Assembly (NCBI RefSeq): GCF_949987515.2
Contig: NC_082688.1
Coordinates: 74,218,731 to 74,282,730 of the forward strand
Direction of reading: 5' to 3'
Length of the DNA stretch: 64,000 nt
Source: Delphinus delphis
Lineage: Eukaryota; Chordata; Mammalia; Artiodactyla; Delphinidae
Shown: in pieces, positions 22,855 to 35,370 of the stretch
Numbering within the stretch: position 1 is the stretch's first letter
How the letters are laid out: each line of letters opens with the position of its first letter
Translations under genes and position numbers: made by a program
Notes under the pieces: generated by a model
Told to the model about the DNA's origin: nothing
Database searches by the model: none
The model's input: only the letters and a program-made list of their open reading frames with translations

Positions 22855-23427
22855 TGTGGAAGATTTAAAATATGTCCATTAAAATATCTGACACATCTTC
22901 CTTTAATAGCTAGAGTTAACTCCTTTCACCTTGACTGAACTTAGTGACTCACCTCTAACCATCAGTGTGGCAAAAGTAACAGTGACTTTCAAGACTAGGC
23001 CATGGACAGCACGGCAGCATCTTCCTTGTTCTCTCTCTCATTCCTTCTCTCCCTCCCTCCCTCTCTCTCCTGGTTCTTGGGGAAGGCAGCTGCCATGCCT
23101 ACTGGACACTCAAAGTTGCCTATAGAACGGCCCACATGGCATGGAACTGAGGCCTCCTGCTAAGAATGAGGAAGGAGCTGATGCCTTCTACCAACCATGA
23201 CGTGAGTGAGCTACCTTAGAAGGAGAATTTCCAAGCCCAGGCAGGCACTGAGATAACAGCATCCTTAGCCAACGTCTTGACTGGCACCACATGAGAAACT
23301 GATCTAGAACCACCCAGCAAAATCATTCCCTAATCCCTGACCCACAGAAACTGTGGAAAAAAATGTTTGTTTTAATCTGCTAAATTTTGGCCTAATTTGT
23401 TAAACACCATTAGAAGTAGAATATACA
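22855..23427 (+). mobile_element. Solitary LTR, MaLR (MLT1-like) type
   Basis: Recognisable parts are TGTGGAAGATTTAAAATATG at the left end, AACTGAGGCCTCCTGC, GTGAGTGAGCTACCTTAGAA, GAACCACCCAGC, and TGACCCACAGAAACTGTGG followed by AATGTTTGTTTTAATCTGCT and TTGGCCTAATTTGTTA. This is the right-hand structure of MaLR LTRs. It is a non-coding solo LTR. A (CT)n-rich stretch (23028-23070) lies within it. Subfamily and exact ends are uncertain. Confidence 0.75.
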
Positions 23428-26400
23428 ATCCAACCCCTGGAATGCCTAAAGAGTGAATAATTCCTCTTTATGTTATTACTTAGAATTGGGGCTTACATTT
23501 TTTTCATTATTAAATAATGAGTCCTGAACGCTACAAGGTAATATTATATATTTCTACTGTGACCCATGACATATTACTATATTAATATTTCAGTTTAATT
23601 CTAAAAGAAAATTATTCTTTATTTCCAAATTCTTGGGTTAAAGGAGGGTGGAAAGGAAGCAATTTCTTGGTAGTAAACGAAGTACTGGAAGGAATAGGAA
23701 GGAAGTATCATTTCCTATAATAATATGGGGAAGTCACCAGAGAAAATCCTATCTCAGGCAAAGGAGCCAAAGAAGGTAAAGATGCCCACCACCTAAAACT
23801 GACTACAGATCTCTCTCTACAAATCTGGTGTACTGACTTCCTGCCACATTCAGGCTATTGGTTCTAAATCTGAGGCCTTAGGTGTCTCAGCTTCCTGTCA
23901 TAATTGGATTCAGGCAACAGTGTTAATTCCAGATTACAACACATGAGATGTCAAGTCCATGCAAACTCAAATCATGCCAAGAATGTTTGGCAAAGGGCTC
24001 AAGGCACCATTATTCTGGGGACAAGAGTAAAGAAAGCCGATCTGCAATGAGGAAATCAAGTTAGTTGGACAAATACCAGAAATGTATGTCGGGTGAGGAA
24101 AAGAAACATGACTCTCTCAACATCTAAAAATGGGTAGAGACCAAGTGAACTAATGTTCAGTAACTTGAAGACTTAAAATAGATTATGGAAAACGCAGTTA
24201 CCAGGATTCATAAAAGTCAAAGTAGAAGCCACTGGAGAAAAAAACATAAAACTGCAATGCAACAAAGGAGTCCAATGATTCAGACACACAGAGATAGAAC
24301 TGGCTCTAAGCTAAACCAACAGGTGTGCACTGACTGGGTCCATCTGTCAAGATAAGAGAGAGTAAAGATGAAGAACAAAAGAATCAATTATTTTAGTGAC
24401 ACTTGCCATGAAATTATTCTGACATTTGCATATTTTTATTGACTCTCCTAAAATCTATGGTACATGTATAAATATATCCATAACAGAATCTCAAATGATA
24501 CTGTCACGTTTTCACTTTTCCTAAGGTTTCTGTTATTCATGGCACACACTGGTTTTCTTTTTCTGATTTAGGAAGAAAAACAGTTGACATTTACTTTAAT
24601 TTTATATGTCATGTTATGAGCTGGCTGGAAGAAAGCACTGTTGTTTAATTGACATAAAATTCATCTAGATTGTACACCACTATGGTTCCTTTTAAAGATG
24701 GGGGATCTAGGATTAGAATTCACAGTGGTAATAATGGAATCAGGATTCAAATACAGTCCATGTGCCTTCTAAGATGTCATTGCTTTCTTTACTTACTAAG
24801 AGATAAAACTGTTCCGGAGACAAGTCATAACTTTACCCAATGCATTGATTTTAGAAAAATAAAGTTCTAGCAATTATTTGGAAAGTTGAAATTAAGCATC
24901 ATTATACTGTTTGCCTTTGTGTTATTTTTATCGTAATAGTGAAGCAGAATCCACAGGTTCCTTATAACCTGGGCAACTACTTCTTTTTTCTTACCCATGA
25001 TAGTGCCTTTACATATAGCACCTTATCAACACATATGCTGAGCACTGCCATGCCTCTTCAGTTTTCTAATCCTTCCCTTCATGCATGCATGCATTCAAGG
25101 AGTAATTATTGAGTATTTGTTATAACAAAGTACATTTCTGTCTCCACCTATCATAAGACATTTGATTATGTCACCTTTGTTTAAATAGAAATATACCAAC
25201 TTCCCATATTTTAATAGTCAGCGTTTAAATATACATACACATATGCATATACACACACACTCTTCTAAACTAGAAGAGTTCTTTCAATAAGCCCCTATTA
25301 AAATTAAAGCTTTATAAATTAGAGTTTTACTTCTAGATTACTAAAATGAACTTGCATGAGATTAGGACAACAATGCAATAAAAATTCAAGGTTTAAGTAA
25401 TACCTCTTTTTTGTAACTTCTTATCAATATACTGGAATCAATTTGAATGTAATTTCTAGCAATAAATTTGTTCAAGCCCTACATATGACTATGTTAACCC
25501 AAAGCAAAATAATAACAATATTTTCTGTTCTTTGATGCAGATACAAAATTTATCAGTGCTAAAGGACAAATATATTTGAATAAATATATTCATTTTCAGC
25601 ATCTAACAATTTTCCATTTCCCCTACTGTTAGATTTTTAATTTGTATTTTTATGTCCATCATATAAAAGATGGGTTTTCTGTTGCTCTTTTTTTATTAAG
25701 GGTCTGTAGTGGTGGAGCACACATTTCACATTCAGTGCAATGCATTCAGAAAGAGAATTTACATATTTAAAATTAACATAAATTTTGCTGCTATTTATGC
25801 ATCCTATCTGGTCATACTCAAGGCAGGTAATGGGCTGTTTGACTGTGGTGCAAACGAATAACTCAAGTTGTTTATACATCTCAATGGCAAATCTAGCACT
25901 TTGATATTTTTACACTTTTCTCTTTATGTATTTTTTTCTCTTAGCAGTGTATTTCAACTGGGCACATTGAGACAGAAGGTTAAATGTTTGGTTTAATGAC
26001 TTTAAACTATAGGGAAAGGGTCTTCAATAATTTTCGGTAAGGGATGCAGTATTTACTGCTACATTCTGTAGAACCCTCTCTGTTTTCTTCATCCAGAGTA
26101 GAACTAACCATCTTCGTTTCTACAGCAATTGTTAATGAGCCTTTATGGTTACCCCACAATTTCTCTGGTTTCTTTCTCCTTCTTCTCCTGTTAAGTACAA
26201 TCCCATTTGGATCTCTTGGCTAAGCAATCCCAAGGGTCAGGAGAAGCCTGGCCCATATCCACTTTCAGAGGCCCCGTTTATATTAAAGAAAAAAACAAAA
26301 AATGAAACAATAAAGCAGAGTCACAAAAATGGCAGCATATCTAAAATGCTTATATTTTAACAATTAATGATTTGTCTCGGGCACACACACAGAGATACAA

Positions 26401-26849
26401 TAAAACTCAATTATGCTATTCCAAGATAATTGCAGGATTTATAAAATTTAATTAATTAATTAGTACATTTAAGGCGGTGGGTTCAGCAAAATGACACAGA
26501 ACTAAAGTTCTGTAATGGAGACGGTGCTTTATACGTACCCTGTTAGTAGATAATGTTACAAGTCTGAACTTGAGGCCTTTCGTGGATATGAGGCCTGAAC
26601 TAAATGGCCCTTTTGTCCTAGCTGCATCAGGTTCCAAAACCAATCTGAAGTTCACCAGAGCAACAGCAAAGTACCCTGTGCTGGGTATATCGTATTTTTC
26701 TATTTCTTAGTCCTGATTTCCTATTGTATACAAGATATCTTGTTTTCATTATAATCCTCCTTAAATTCTTTGTCAAGAGAGCATGATGTTATCACATAAG
26801 TTTGAAACCGCATTTAAAATGATAAAGAATAAAATAGCTTAGCAGTATT
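23428..26849. other. Mostly unique sequence, one possible MIR
   Basis: No gene is supported. Around 24585-24795 a diverged antisense MIR is possible (TTGACATTTACTTTAATTTT, then AAGATGGGGGATCTAGGATT, then CAGGATTCAAATACAGTCCA). Small simple repeats are (ATGC)n at 25080-25094 and a CA/TA-rich run at 25232-25260. Confidence 0.35.
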
Positions 26850-26863
26850 AAAAATACTCTACA

Positions 26864-27073
26864 GGGCTTCCCTGGTGGCGCAGTGGTTGAGAGTCCGCCT
26901 GCCGATGCAGGGGACACGGGTTCGTACCCCGGTCCGGAAGATCCCACATGCCGCGGAGCGGCTGGGCCCGTGAGCCATGGCCGCTGAGCCTGTGCGTCCG
27001 AAGCCTGTGCTCCGCCAAGGGGAGAGGCCACAGCAGTGAGAGGCCTGCATACCGCAAAAAAAAAAAAAAAAAA
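26864..27073 (+). mobile_element. CHR-2-like SINE, young-looking
   Basis: It starts GGGCTTCCCTGGTGGCGCAG, with GGTTCGTACCC as the B-box-like motif and a nearly pure A tail of about 22 bases. A perfect 15-bp target-site duplication (AAAAATACTCTACAG) lies at 26850-26864 and 27074-27088. The long pure tail and exact duplication point to a fairly recent insertion. Confidence 0.96.
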
Positions 27074-27194
27074 AAAAATACTCTACAGACTGAATTTTAC
27101 CTCCTAGTTACACACAGATTTGCTTAGTGATAAGATTACCTCAATCCTCTTCTAACTGCAAAAGACATTGCCATTATTATTACTACTATTAATA

Positions 27195-27360
27195 TTATCA
27201 TAGTTAAATTCATTGAATGCTTACTATGTGCCAGGCACTGCAATAAGGCTTTGATGTGCAGCATCTCACTTGATTTTTACATCATTTGTGTAAATAGGTA
27301 ATATTATTTACCTCATTTTATAGACATAATATCAGTTACATACTTAGCGAGTCTGAAACC
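27195..27360 (-). repeat. MIR SINE, antisense
   Basis: The plus strand carries GAATGCTTACTATGTGCCAG and GCACTG, then CATCTCACTTGATTTTTACA and TTTACCTCATTTTATAGACA. These are the reverse complement of the MIR tail and core. The head is missing or unrecognisable. Confidence 0.75.
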
Positions 27361-27536
27361 TAAAAAACGTTAATAATTGTAGTCACAGTCTTATGGAGAA
27401 TAAGAATTGCATGCCCTGGACTGAAGCACTACTGCTATCTAAGGCAGACTTGGCCCCCTCAATCTCAATTAAAATATAGACAATAAACTATTTGACTATT
27501 AAAAACGTAAGTGTTGAATCTAAAAATCTATGCATA

Positions 27537-27751
27537 TAGCTAGTGGGAACCTGCTGTATAGCGCAGGGAGCTCAGCTCAGTGCTCTGTGGTGATCTAGAT
27601 GGGTGGGATGTCGTGGCGGTGGGGGGGGGGGGGTGAGTGGGAGGGAGGTCCAAGAGGGAGAGGATATATGTATACCCATAGCCGAATCACTTTGTTGTGC
27701 AGCAGAAATCAACACAACATTGTAAAGCAACTATACCCCAGTAAAAAAAAA
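27537..27751 (+). mobile_element. L1 3'-UTR-only insertion (215 bp)
   Basis: It contains only L1 3' UTR: TAGCTAGTGGGAACCTGCTG, a G-rich segment (27606-27650, with a 14-G run at 27621-27634), then CACTTTGTTGTGCAGCAGAA and an A tail. A perfect 15-bp duplication (AAAAATCTATGCATA) lies at 27522-27536 and 27752-27766. This is an extreme 5' truncation. Confidence 0.95.
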
Positions 27752-27766
27752 AAAAATCTATGCATA

Positions 27767-28712
27767 AAAAGCAAATATGATAAATGAAAAGAAAATGAAA
27801 ATTTGGCATAAACATTAAGAACATTACTTGAGAAATAGTTTGGTTTTGACTATTACAGCCCACACTTCAACCCAACCTTTTTCATGTGTTGCCTCTTCAG
27901 TATGGACATATCATCCTAGGTTAGACAGCAAGGGAAACAAAATTGTGGCCATCCTTCAGGCTGTTTCATTGTTTTCTGCAGTGTTGAGGGAGGAGATCAC
28001 AGGTGGCTGAGTAGGTGGACAAACCTTACATCTGTCATGTCATGAAGTCTATAAAGTATGTGATGGACCAAGTACTATGGAGTAGTAGGCTTCCTTTTTA
28101 AAACTGTTCTTTTGTGTTGACTCCCCAAAAGCCATATGGGCTGGCAGGATCATAGATGGAAGGGACTTATGTTACCTTTCCAAACAGGCAAAATATCTAC
28201 AAAAGAAGGAGCTCTGGGTCAACTGGTGGACTTTAGGATTACCAAAAAAAACCCAAAGCTGATTGTGATATACCACTGGGAGAACTCAAGAAAAGACTTC
28301 AACTCTCCCATCACAGCATTAGAGCATAGCCATGCCAGTGCCCATTAGATGTAAGAATCTTGATATGTAAATCTAGACTTGGATTAATCAAAATCACCAC
28401 AGTTGTTGAGAAGTAATATTTCGCCTAAGTATCCATTTTCAACACATGGATACTTTCAAGAACTGCTGCTTTTGTAAATATACTGTAGTGGTATAAATAC
28501 CCTTAATTGGAAATACTAGTTTATCTATTCCAAGAGCTTACCTATCTCAAGATTGGGCTCCTCAACACCATTATGTTATTTACCTTAGTTCATATTACTA
28601 GTAAGCATTCTTTTTTAAATTTTACATCAAGTGTATTAAATATTGTTTAATCTACCCTGGGGCTATATTAAACCAGTTATTTCGGAATTCTTGATGAAAT
28701 GGCCCTCAACTG
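27767..28712. other. Unique sequence, no gene seen
   Basis: No repeat or exon recognised. Open frames at 27828-28010 and 28136-28348 have no recognisable motif. Confidence 0.35.
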
Positions 28713-28835
28713 GGAGCCAGAAAATCTGGTCCTAGGCCTGGCTCTGACACGACGTGGTCATGTGATCCTGGGCAAGTCTCCGAGCCTTGTTTATCCCTTT
28801 GTAAATGAGAGGATAGGAGTAGGTGAAAACTAAAG
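28713..28835 (+). repeat. MIR SINE fragment, sense
   Basis: The order GAGCCAGAAAATCTGGTCCT, GGCCTGGCTCTGACACGACG, ATGTGATCCTGGGCAAGTCT and CTTTGTAAATGAGAGGATAG matches the MIR head and core. Confidence 0.75.
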
Positions 28836-31167
28836 AAGAGGAGAGAACACATCTTTGTTTCAGCTCTAACTGTACACAATGTAAGAAAGTACCACTCTCT
28901 CCTAGACACGTATCTCAAAAAAACCTGATGCCCATTTCATTAACATTACTAACCAGCATATCTGTGAAGTGGTAAGGCTGTCTAGTAAAGTAGGGACCTC
29001 TGGCCCAATCCATTTGGGAGACACATTGAGGAAACTGTGAAAAAGATGCCATCCATCACAGCCCAGTTTTAATGTGAAATTTCAGTGCTTAAAATACAAA
29101 GCAAGCTCTCTGTTCTTTATGGGTTCATAATCATCTCAATGATTTCTGAGTAAACTTCAAATTGATCATCTACCTTACAAGAATTGAAGCACTGAACATA
29201 AAATCTACTCAACAATGATGTGGCATTGTGTAAAACTAAAAATATGTGTTTTTCCTCTCAGTAAAGAGTCCATTTGTTTTTCCATGTGTAAGAATGGAAT
29301 ACTGCAGTGTCTCAAACTGATGAATTTGAAGTAAATACAAAGGCCTACTTAGCAGGCGTGCATCCACAAGATAAGGAATGAATGATTCTATAAAAATGGC
29401 ACTGCTCCCATTAATATCTGGAGACATGTTCACTGCTCTGCATGCCACAGATGTTTAATGTCTTCCTTTCTCACTGAAGGGAAAACTGAATTGCATTTAT
29501 TAATGAAGTGGCCAGCAGCAAACCAGAGCTTTCCAAAACACAATGCAGAAATTGCTGTTTGAAGGTAAGCAATTTGTAATTCAAACTTAACCTCACAGCT
29601 AAACATTTGGCTTATTATATGTTAAGAACTTTTATAAACATGCCGTTATTCCATTTTGTTTTTAATTTGTAGATTTAATTTACTTTCTGCATCTTCAGAA
29701 AGATCCTCCTCTTTCTCACTCAGGTTCCATTAAATATTACTTGGGATATATGTCTCAAAGTTGAAAATATTTGTTAAAACAAAGAATAATTTTTTTTAGT
29801 AAAGGGATTTCTCAAACCTTTATTTGATATAAAATTATTGTTAGTGTATGGCATTTGGCAAAGACATATTTTAACTCAAAACTGTTAAAACATCACCAAA
29901 CGGAAATGGCCCAATATGTGATCATCTTAGAATTTAAATGTATAGGTCCATCAGGTTTTCTGGAGGAGAAACCTTCAACAAGGATTTTTGTTTGTTTGTT
30001 TGTGTTTTTTCCAAGAGAGAGCAAAATGTTCCCTTCAAGGGAAATCACCTTAGAAGACTGAGAGGGAGAAGACCAAACCTGGTCAGGGAATAAGTCCACA
30101 AAAAAGAGGAGAAGTGATCTGGGTGATAGCATTGTGTTTCACCTGTTCTCTGGCCTGAACTTTTCTGCTGGAAACTTTTGTCAAAAGCCAGGCAAAGAAA
30201 ACAGGAAGAAAAAAAAAAAAAAAAAAGAGGTGAGTCTAAAGATATTAAAAGTCCAAGAAAGCCTGGCTTTGTGGTCTCTAGAGCAGAAAGGGACACAAAT
30301 GGAGAAAGGATAAGATTCTCATTTAAGAGAGTCAAATCTCACAACACCAAAACGTGGGCAAGAGCATCAATCTTAGAAACCCACAGGAGAATGAAAGGAT
30401 GACTTGACAGAGAGCCATGCTAGTCTGCATCCAGAGGGAAGCTGCAGGAACATTCCTGAACATGCTGGACTCATGAAGGTTGCTTTCCTGAGCATATGTA
30501 TGGTTAGTAAGGCCTAGGAAAGAAGTATATAGATATTTTTAACATCTACTTGAAAATCAGTTTATAATCCCTATGATGTATGACCCTAAATTCTCCAACG
30601 GTCATTTTCCTGAACATTCTCCTAATTCTTGGAAACTCTGTGACCCAACTAAATCCTTTTCTACAGTATTTAAATGCCATGTTATAACCTAAGTGCAACT
30701 ACCCAATTCATCCATGATATAGGTCTTTCTTCCGACGTGAAAAATTTCACCAAGACACCAGTTTTAGCCCAGTGCTATTGCTTAATTAAAGGCCACACTA
30801 AGATCTCGTGGGATAGCAGATAGCTAGTGGTATGCCATTGCTCAAATTTATTCCTGGACAATTGAGTATGGCTAAATGAGTCCCATGAAGTGAATGACCC
30901 CAAGGTTCTCTCAAGCTTCAAAGTAATTATAGTAATATAATCAACATATACTTTCAAAGTGGATGAAAACATGTAACAATTAAGATGGTTCATTTTATCA
31001 ACTTCTAATTACCTGGTATATTCACTCTTACCAGACATTATTTTTACTCATTATTATGAATGCATTCTCAATTGCACCTATAACACATAACCACCCAAGA
31101 CTATGCTTGCTCTTACCTAGTAATTAAACATCTCTTTATCTTCTAATTCCATCTTTATCCAATCTTT
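28836..31167. other. Unique sequence, no gene seen
   Basis: About 2.3 kb of ordinary AT-rich DNA. A (TTTG)n stretch at 29985-30003 and an 18-A run at 30210-30228 are the only simple repeats noted. No SINE precedes the A run. Confidence 0.4.
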
Positions 31168-31416
31168 GGTACAAAATAATACCTTACATTTATGGAGCAC
31201 CAACCTTGGATCCAGAACAATGCCAGTGCATTGTTCTTCCTCACAGAAATCTAGCACGATCTGTTTATATGTTTATATAAGTTTAAATATGAGGAAACTG
31301 AGCACAGAGGGTCAAATAACCTATCCAAGTTCATGTAGCTATTAAGGCACTGAACCTGTATTCAAACTGATGTCTGGCTCAAAAACCTGTATTCTTCTTG
31401 TATTATCACACTGCTT
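31168..31416 (-). repeat. MIR SINE, antisense
   Basis: The plus strand reads TACATTTATGGAGCACCAAC, later ATGAGGAAACTGAGCACAGA, TATTCAAACTGATGTCTGGC and finally ATTATCACACTGCTTCT. This is nearly the full MIR in reverse. Confidence 0.75.
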
Positions 31417-31964
31417 CTTAGTTTAAGTTGTCCTTCCACAAAGAGAAAGTGTAATATAGATCTCTAAAAGAGATTTAGTCCAGGTCTGGGTGGGCTACTT
31501 CCCTCCTGTTTTCTGAAAACATTTATTCATACCTTACCACTGCCACATCATGTTTCGTTTCCTCTCTGTCTTGTGTCCTGCTTCCTCATCCTATGTCCTT
31601 CCTCTGCTGTCTCCTTGAAACATTATCACAGACACTTAAATACTTGCTGGCCAGCTGGTTGTAGGAATGTTTCCAAACTATGCAAATTAGTTCTATCAAC
31701 TCGTTTCCTCTTTATCTTGCTTCTTAAAATTGAGAACTTTGGTTAGAAGAATCCAGAGGCAAACAGATGCCAGAGATCTCACAATTTTTTTTTAACAACT
31801 TGTGTAGCCAAGGACAGATATGATTCTTTCAGGCTTAAAGCAAAGAAAGCCTTCAGTACATCTTTCACAATTTATAGGAAACCTAATTAAGCAGGAAAAG
31901 GTTGAGCTGCCTCACGTGTACATAATGTATCATTTTCAAAATTCCTTCAGAAAATCATTTCATG

Positions 31965-32060
31965 TGATCATAACAATGATTATGGGAGATAGGCAAAAAC
32001 AGGTTCAACTGAGGTTAAGAGGTTTTCTCAAGGTCACACAGCAAGTAATTATTATGCAAT
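31965..32060 (-). repeat. MIR core fragment, antisense
   Basis: AACTGAGGTTAAGAGGTTTT followed by CTCAAGGTCACACAGCAAGT is the reversed MIR core. Flanking MIR parts are too diverged to call. Confidence 0.65.
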
Positions 32061-32244
32061 TAATTAATATTAAAATCATTTTATCCCATCCCAGTTGAGT
32101 AAATATTTAACTGCAAACATTCAGATATCTACACTGAAAATAATTTTAAAAAGTACTTCAGTAGTTACTGAGCATTTAAAATGGATAATGCCAGAACTTT
32201 AAAGGGACAGAAAGCAGCATACATTATGAACTTTGCCATTAAAA

Positions 32245-32413
32245 CAGGTTTTCTTAAGCCCTGGGGGGGCCATTGATGGACCTTTAGAACTCCATGAAGT
32301 TCAGGAAATTATATACAAAGTTTTGTAAATTTTACATTTTGCTAAGGAATAGTTTGATAGTTCTCACCTATTTTCAAAGTTGTCTATGACCAAGAGAATT
32401 TTAAGAACCACAG
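32245..32413. mobile_element. hAT-type (Charlie-like) non-autonomous DNA transposon
   Basis: The ends CAGGTTTTCTTAAGCCC and TTTTAAGAACCACAG form imperfect terminal inverted repeats typical of short hAT elements (compare CAGTGGTTCT). Internal phrases such as ACTCCATGAAGTTCAGGAAA and TTTGTAAATTTTACATTTTG fit this group. It codes for nothing. The 8-bp target duplication is not clear. Confidence 0.55.
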
Positions 32414-32929
32414 ATTTAGAGCTAAAAATGTAGTTAAAACACAGAATAATTGAAACTCTAAGGTGAGTGGATTGTCATATAACTTGAATTATTCACTTAG
32501 AGATGGACAATATAATGGCAAAATTAATTTTTTTCTAAAGATCTCATATATTTTCAAAATCACATAATCTCAAAATAGCATACTGAACTTTTTTTGGAAT
32601 AAATGCTCCTCAGACTGTTTCAAGCCTTTCATTAATTTTCAGAGCTCTGAACCAGTTGACTTTTTGACAATTTTTTTGGTGTTCTTGCTGCTTTTATGAA
32701 GGAGGAGATTTTTTCAGAAGTCCTTACTTGAGTATTCCAGAAGTGCGCCCCCACCTGTGTATTGGTGTGATCTGATTTGGAGATCTACACAGAAGCCCTA
32801 TGCTTGGGTGATTTGTTGAAAATGATAGTGATCTCAATCTCAGTGGTAAACAATCAAGGAGGGCCAACATTACCACTGCCTGAGACTTTAATGCTGGTGG
32901 GGGAAAGTAACAAACCAGCCAAAAAAATT

Positions 32930-33590
32930 AACAGGGCTATCTAGGGGAATGAGATAGCCATAGCAGGCTTTGATACGCTCCCAAAGAAGCTTTGATAAGC
33001 TTCCCAGGGGAAGAGGTTGGAAAAGTTGCATGAAAGTTCAAGAGAGACTGGAAAAGGTCCCAGTTACATATTCATCCCTAGTTGAATCTGAGACCTACAT
33101 CAGCAAAAAGTGAAAGCTGAGTAAGACTTGTAAACTGTCTGAACTTTGAATGCATTCCCCACCCCAAACATAGAACCCCTCAGCAACAGCTGGAAAGCCC
33201 CTGGCTCAAAAGGTCTAAGTACAACCTCTCATCAACCACTGGCTGACCTTTAAGCTGTTCTAGGAAGGAAGAAACAGCTAAGAAGCCGCCAGTCAAGAAT
33301 AAAAAGAACTAGCAGAGACATCAGGGGCCACAGAATCCATGGGAGACCTCTTCTACAGAATTTGTCCAATGAAGTCATTAAGTAATCCAACAAAAAACAG
33401 CAGCAGCAGTAGCAGCAACTACCATCCCTGAGTAAGAGATCAGAATCCACAGTTGCTACAATAGATCATCCAAAATATCCACTTTTCAAACAAAAATTAC
33501 AACATGCAAATCAACAAGGAGGTGTCATCTATACATGAGAAATAAAGCAGTCTACAGAAACGGATTCATTGCAAAGGAATAGAATTCCTG
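32930..33590 (+). mobile_element. Possible very old L1 fragment
   Basis: The stretch CACTTTTCAAACAAAAATTACAACATGC (33480-33507) followed by GAGAAATAAAGCAGTCTACA resembles the region ahead of ORF2 in old L1M-type elements. The upstream part (GCAACAGCTGGAAAGCCCCT) is less certain. A small CAG-rich run (33398-33417) lies inside. Divergence is high. Confidence 0.4.
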
Positions 33591-35154
33591 TAAAAGCATT
33601 ATCGTGAGTTAGCCAGGACTGAACATGCTGCAACAGAGTCTTAGTTGTTCCTACAATAAGGAAAATGTCAGTCTCAGAGTGACTTGGGTGCCCTATTTTC
33701 TAAAGTAGTCTAACTCTTCCATTTGGGCACTGGTTCGAGTAGTTTAAATACCAGAAACACCCATTCTTCTGTATTTAACCCACTGGCTATCATTTCAGTC
33801 ACCCAGTCATAGCAGCTGTCTGTACCACTTGCAACTCTTGCTGTGATCATCTCCACAGAGGATGGACATAAAAATGAGATATGGAGGGACACCACTGTGA
33901 ATGGGCACTAGAGTTTTGCCCTTCCCAGTGCTTCACGTCGTCACTGATTAGGTGGAAAGGCACAGAAGAGTATTTGGGCAGAAGGGGAATGCCTCGTTAC
34001 CTCAAGGAGTCCATACTTCGGTGGGTCTGGCAGATATCTCCTGGTCCTAGCGCCTGAATTTCCTTTCCCCCTACAGTTGGCAATGGAAAAAGTGATGGCC
34101 CCATGTAGTGTCTTTTTAAAATAAAGTTAAGGAAGCAAGAAAATAGCTTCTGAAGAAAAGGGCAGTAAATAAGGGGGATAAAACTTCAGTCATTTTAGTA
34201 CGTTCCCATTACTCCTGCTATAAATTTTAGCACTGAGACTGTGTGGTTTTAAAGAGATCCCACCAGCCGTTTATTATTTTGCTTTTGCATTTCCAGTTTA
34301 TAAAGTCAAGTTGAGCGTCTTGAGATTTGAATTCTATATGGTTGTGATTGTTTTAAGCAACTTTACTATGAAGGCAAAACACAGGAACAGCATGGCTATA
34401 TCCACCCACATAGATGCCTAGAGTGAGCACACTTTTCCCTAGACTTCTATGAGACGTGGAAGCACAGTCCTTCCATAACAGCATCTTAGGCTGTTAAAAC
34501 CCACAGGAAAACTGCTCTCTGGAGATACAAGGACTGTGAAAACAAGGGAGTAAAGGCAGGAGAAGATGACTGCATAGCAACAGGACCTGAAAAGAGGTGA
34601 GAAGGGAATTTCTATCTCTCAGGAGGAGCCACAGTGCAAAGATGGGAGAAAAACTTCAATAAGGAGAGCATTGGGAAATGTCTAAGCTGAATCTGCTCAT
34701 ATGGGAAACTGGTTAGGGTCAAGCTTCTCCCACTACTGTTTAGGAAGCAGAACTGTGTCTTATTGCCAATCTATTAGACAATCTAATGAACACAGCTTTC
34801 TGCTCTGCATCATAAAGAAGCCAGATCAAATGCCACCCTCCAAGTTAGACCAAATCCAGCTTAGTCTGAAGCCTACCTGTTCCCCAGGTAGGTTGTTTGA
34901 CTTGTACTGGAAATACAATCTTTCATTCACAGTTCTAATCCTGGAGAGCATCTGGACATTGTTTGTTTGCTCTTAAAGAACATTTTTCAGAAGGACATAG
35001 TGGATCTAGTGCTGTATTTTGAATTTAAAAATTTTAGAAGTTGCAAATCAAATAAGGAAAGAGAAATCAAAATATCAATAGGTTTTTACATTTTCTATTA
35101 ACTGTAAAATCCAACTAATCGAAATAACACACTCCCAGCCCGGAATGCACTTCA
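33591..35154. other. Unique sequence, no gene seen
   Basis: The part at 33700-34120 has moderate GC and little repeat character and ends in ATAAAGTTAAGG, but no reading frame supports an exon. No RNA gene was recognised. Confidence 0.35.
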
Positions 35155-35370
35155 CATAATTGGCTCCTTCTCATCCTTTAGGACTCAAATATTAAGGCCA
35201 CCAATTTAGAGCATCTGGCTTGGGCTATACTCTCTAAAACCTCTTTATTTTCTTTGTTGTTTATCTGCCCCATTTAAATGGAAACTCAATGAGAACAAGC
35301 ACCATGTTTATCACAGACCCTAATATGTAGATGACGTGTCATAAATATTTGAATGAATATTTCTAGATCA
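35155..35370 (+). repeat. L2 LINE 3' fragment, sense
   Basis: CTCCTTCTCATCCTTTAGGA (the 'recent transcript-like' L2 3' phrase), TTGTTTATCTGCCCCATTTA, ACTCAATGAGAACAAGCACC and TAAATATTTGAATGAATAT follow the L2 3' end in order. Confidence 0.7.

Noticed and set aside
26864..26960. tRNA-like A and B boxes
   Set aside because: They belong to the tRNA-derived head of the SINE. The sequence does not form a complete functional tRNA gene.
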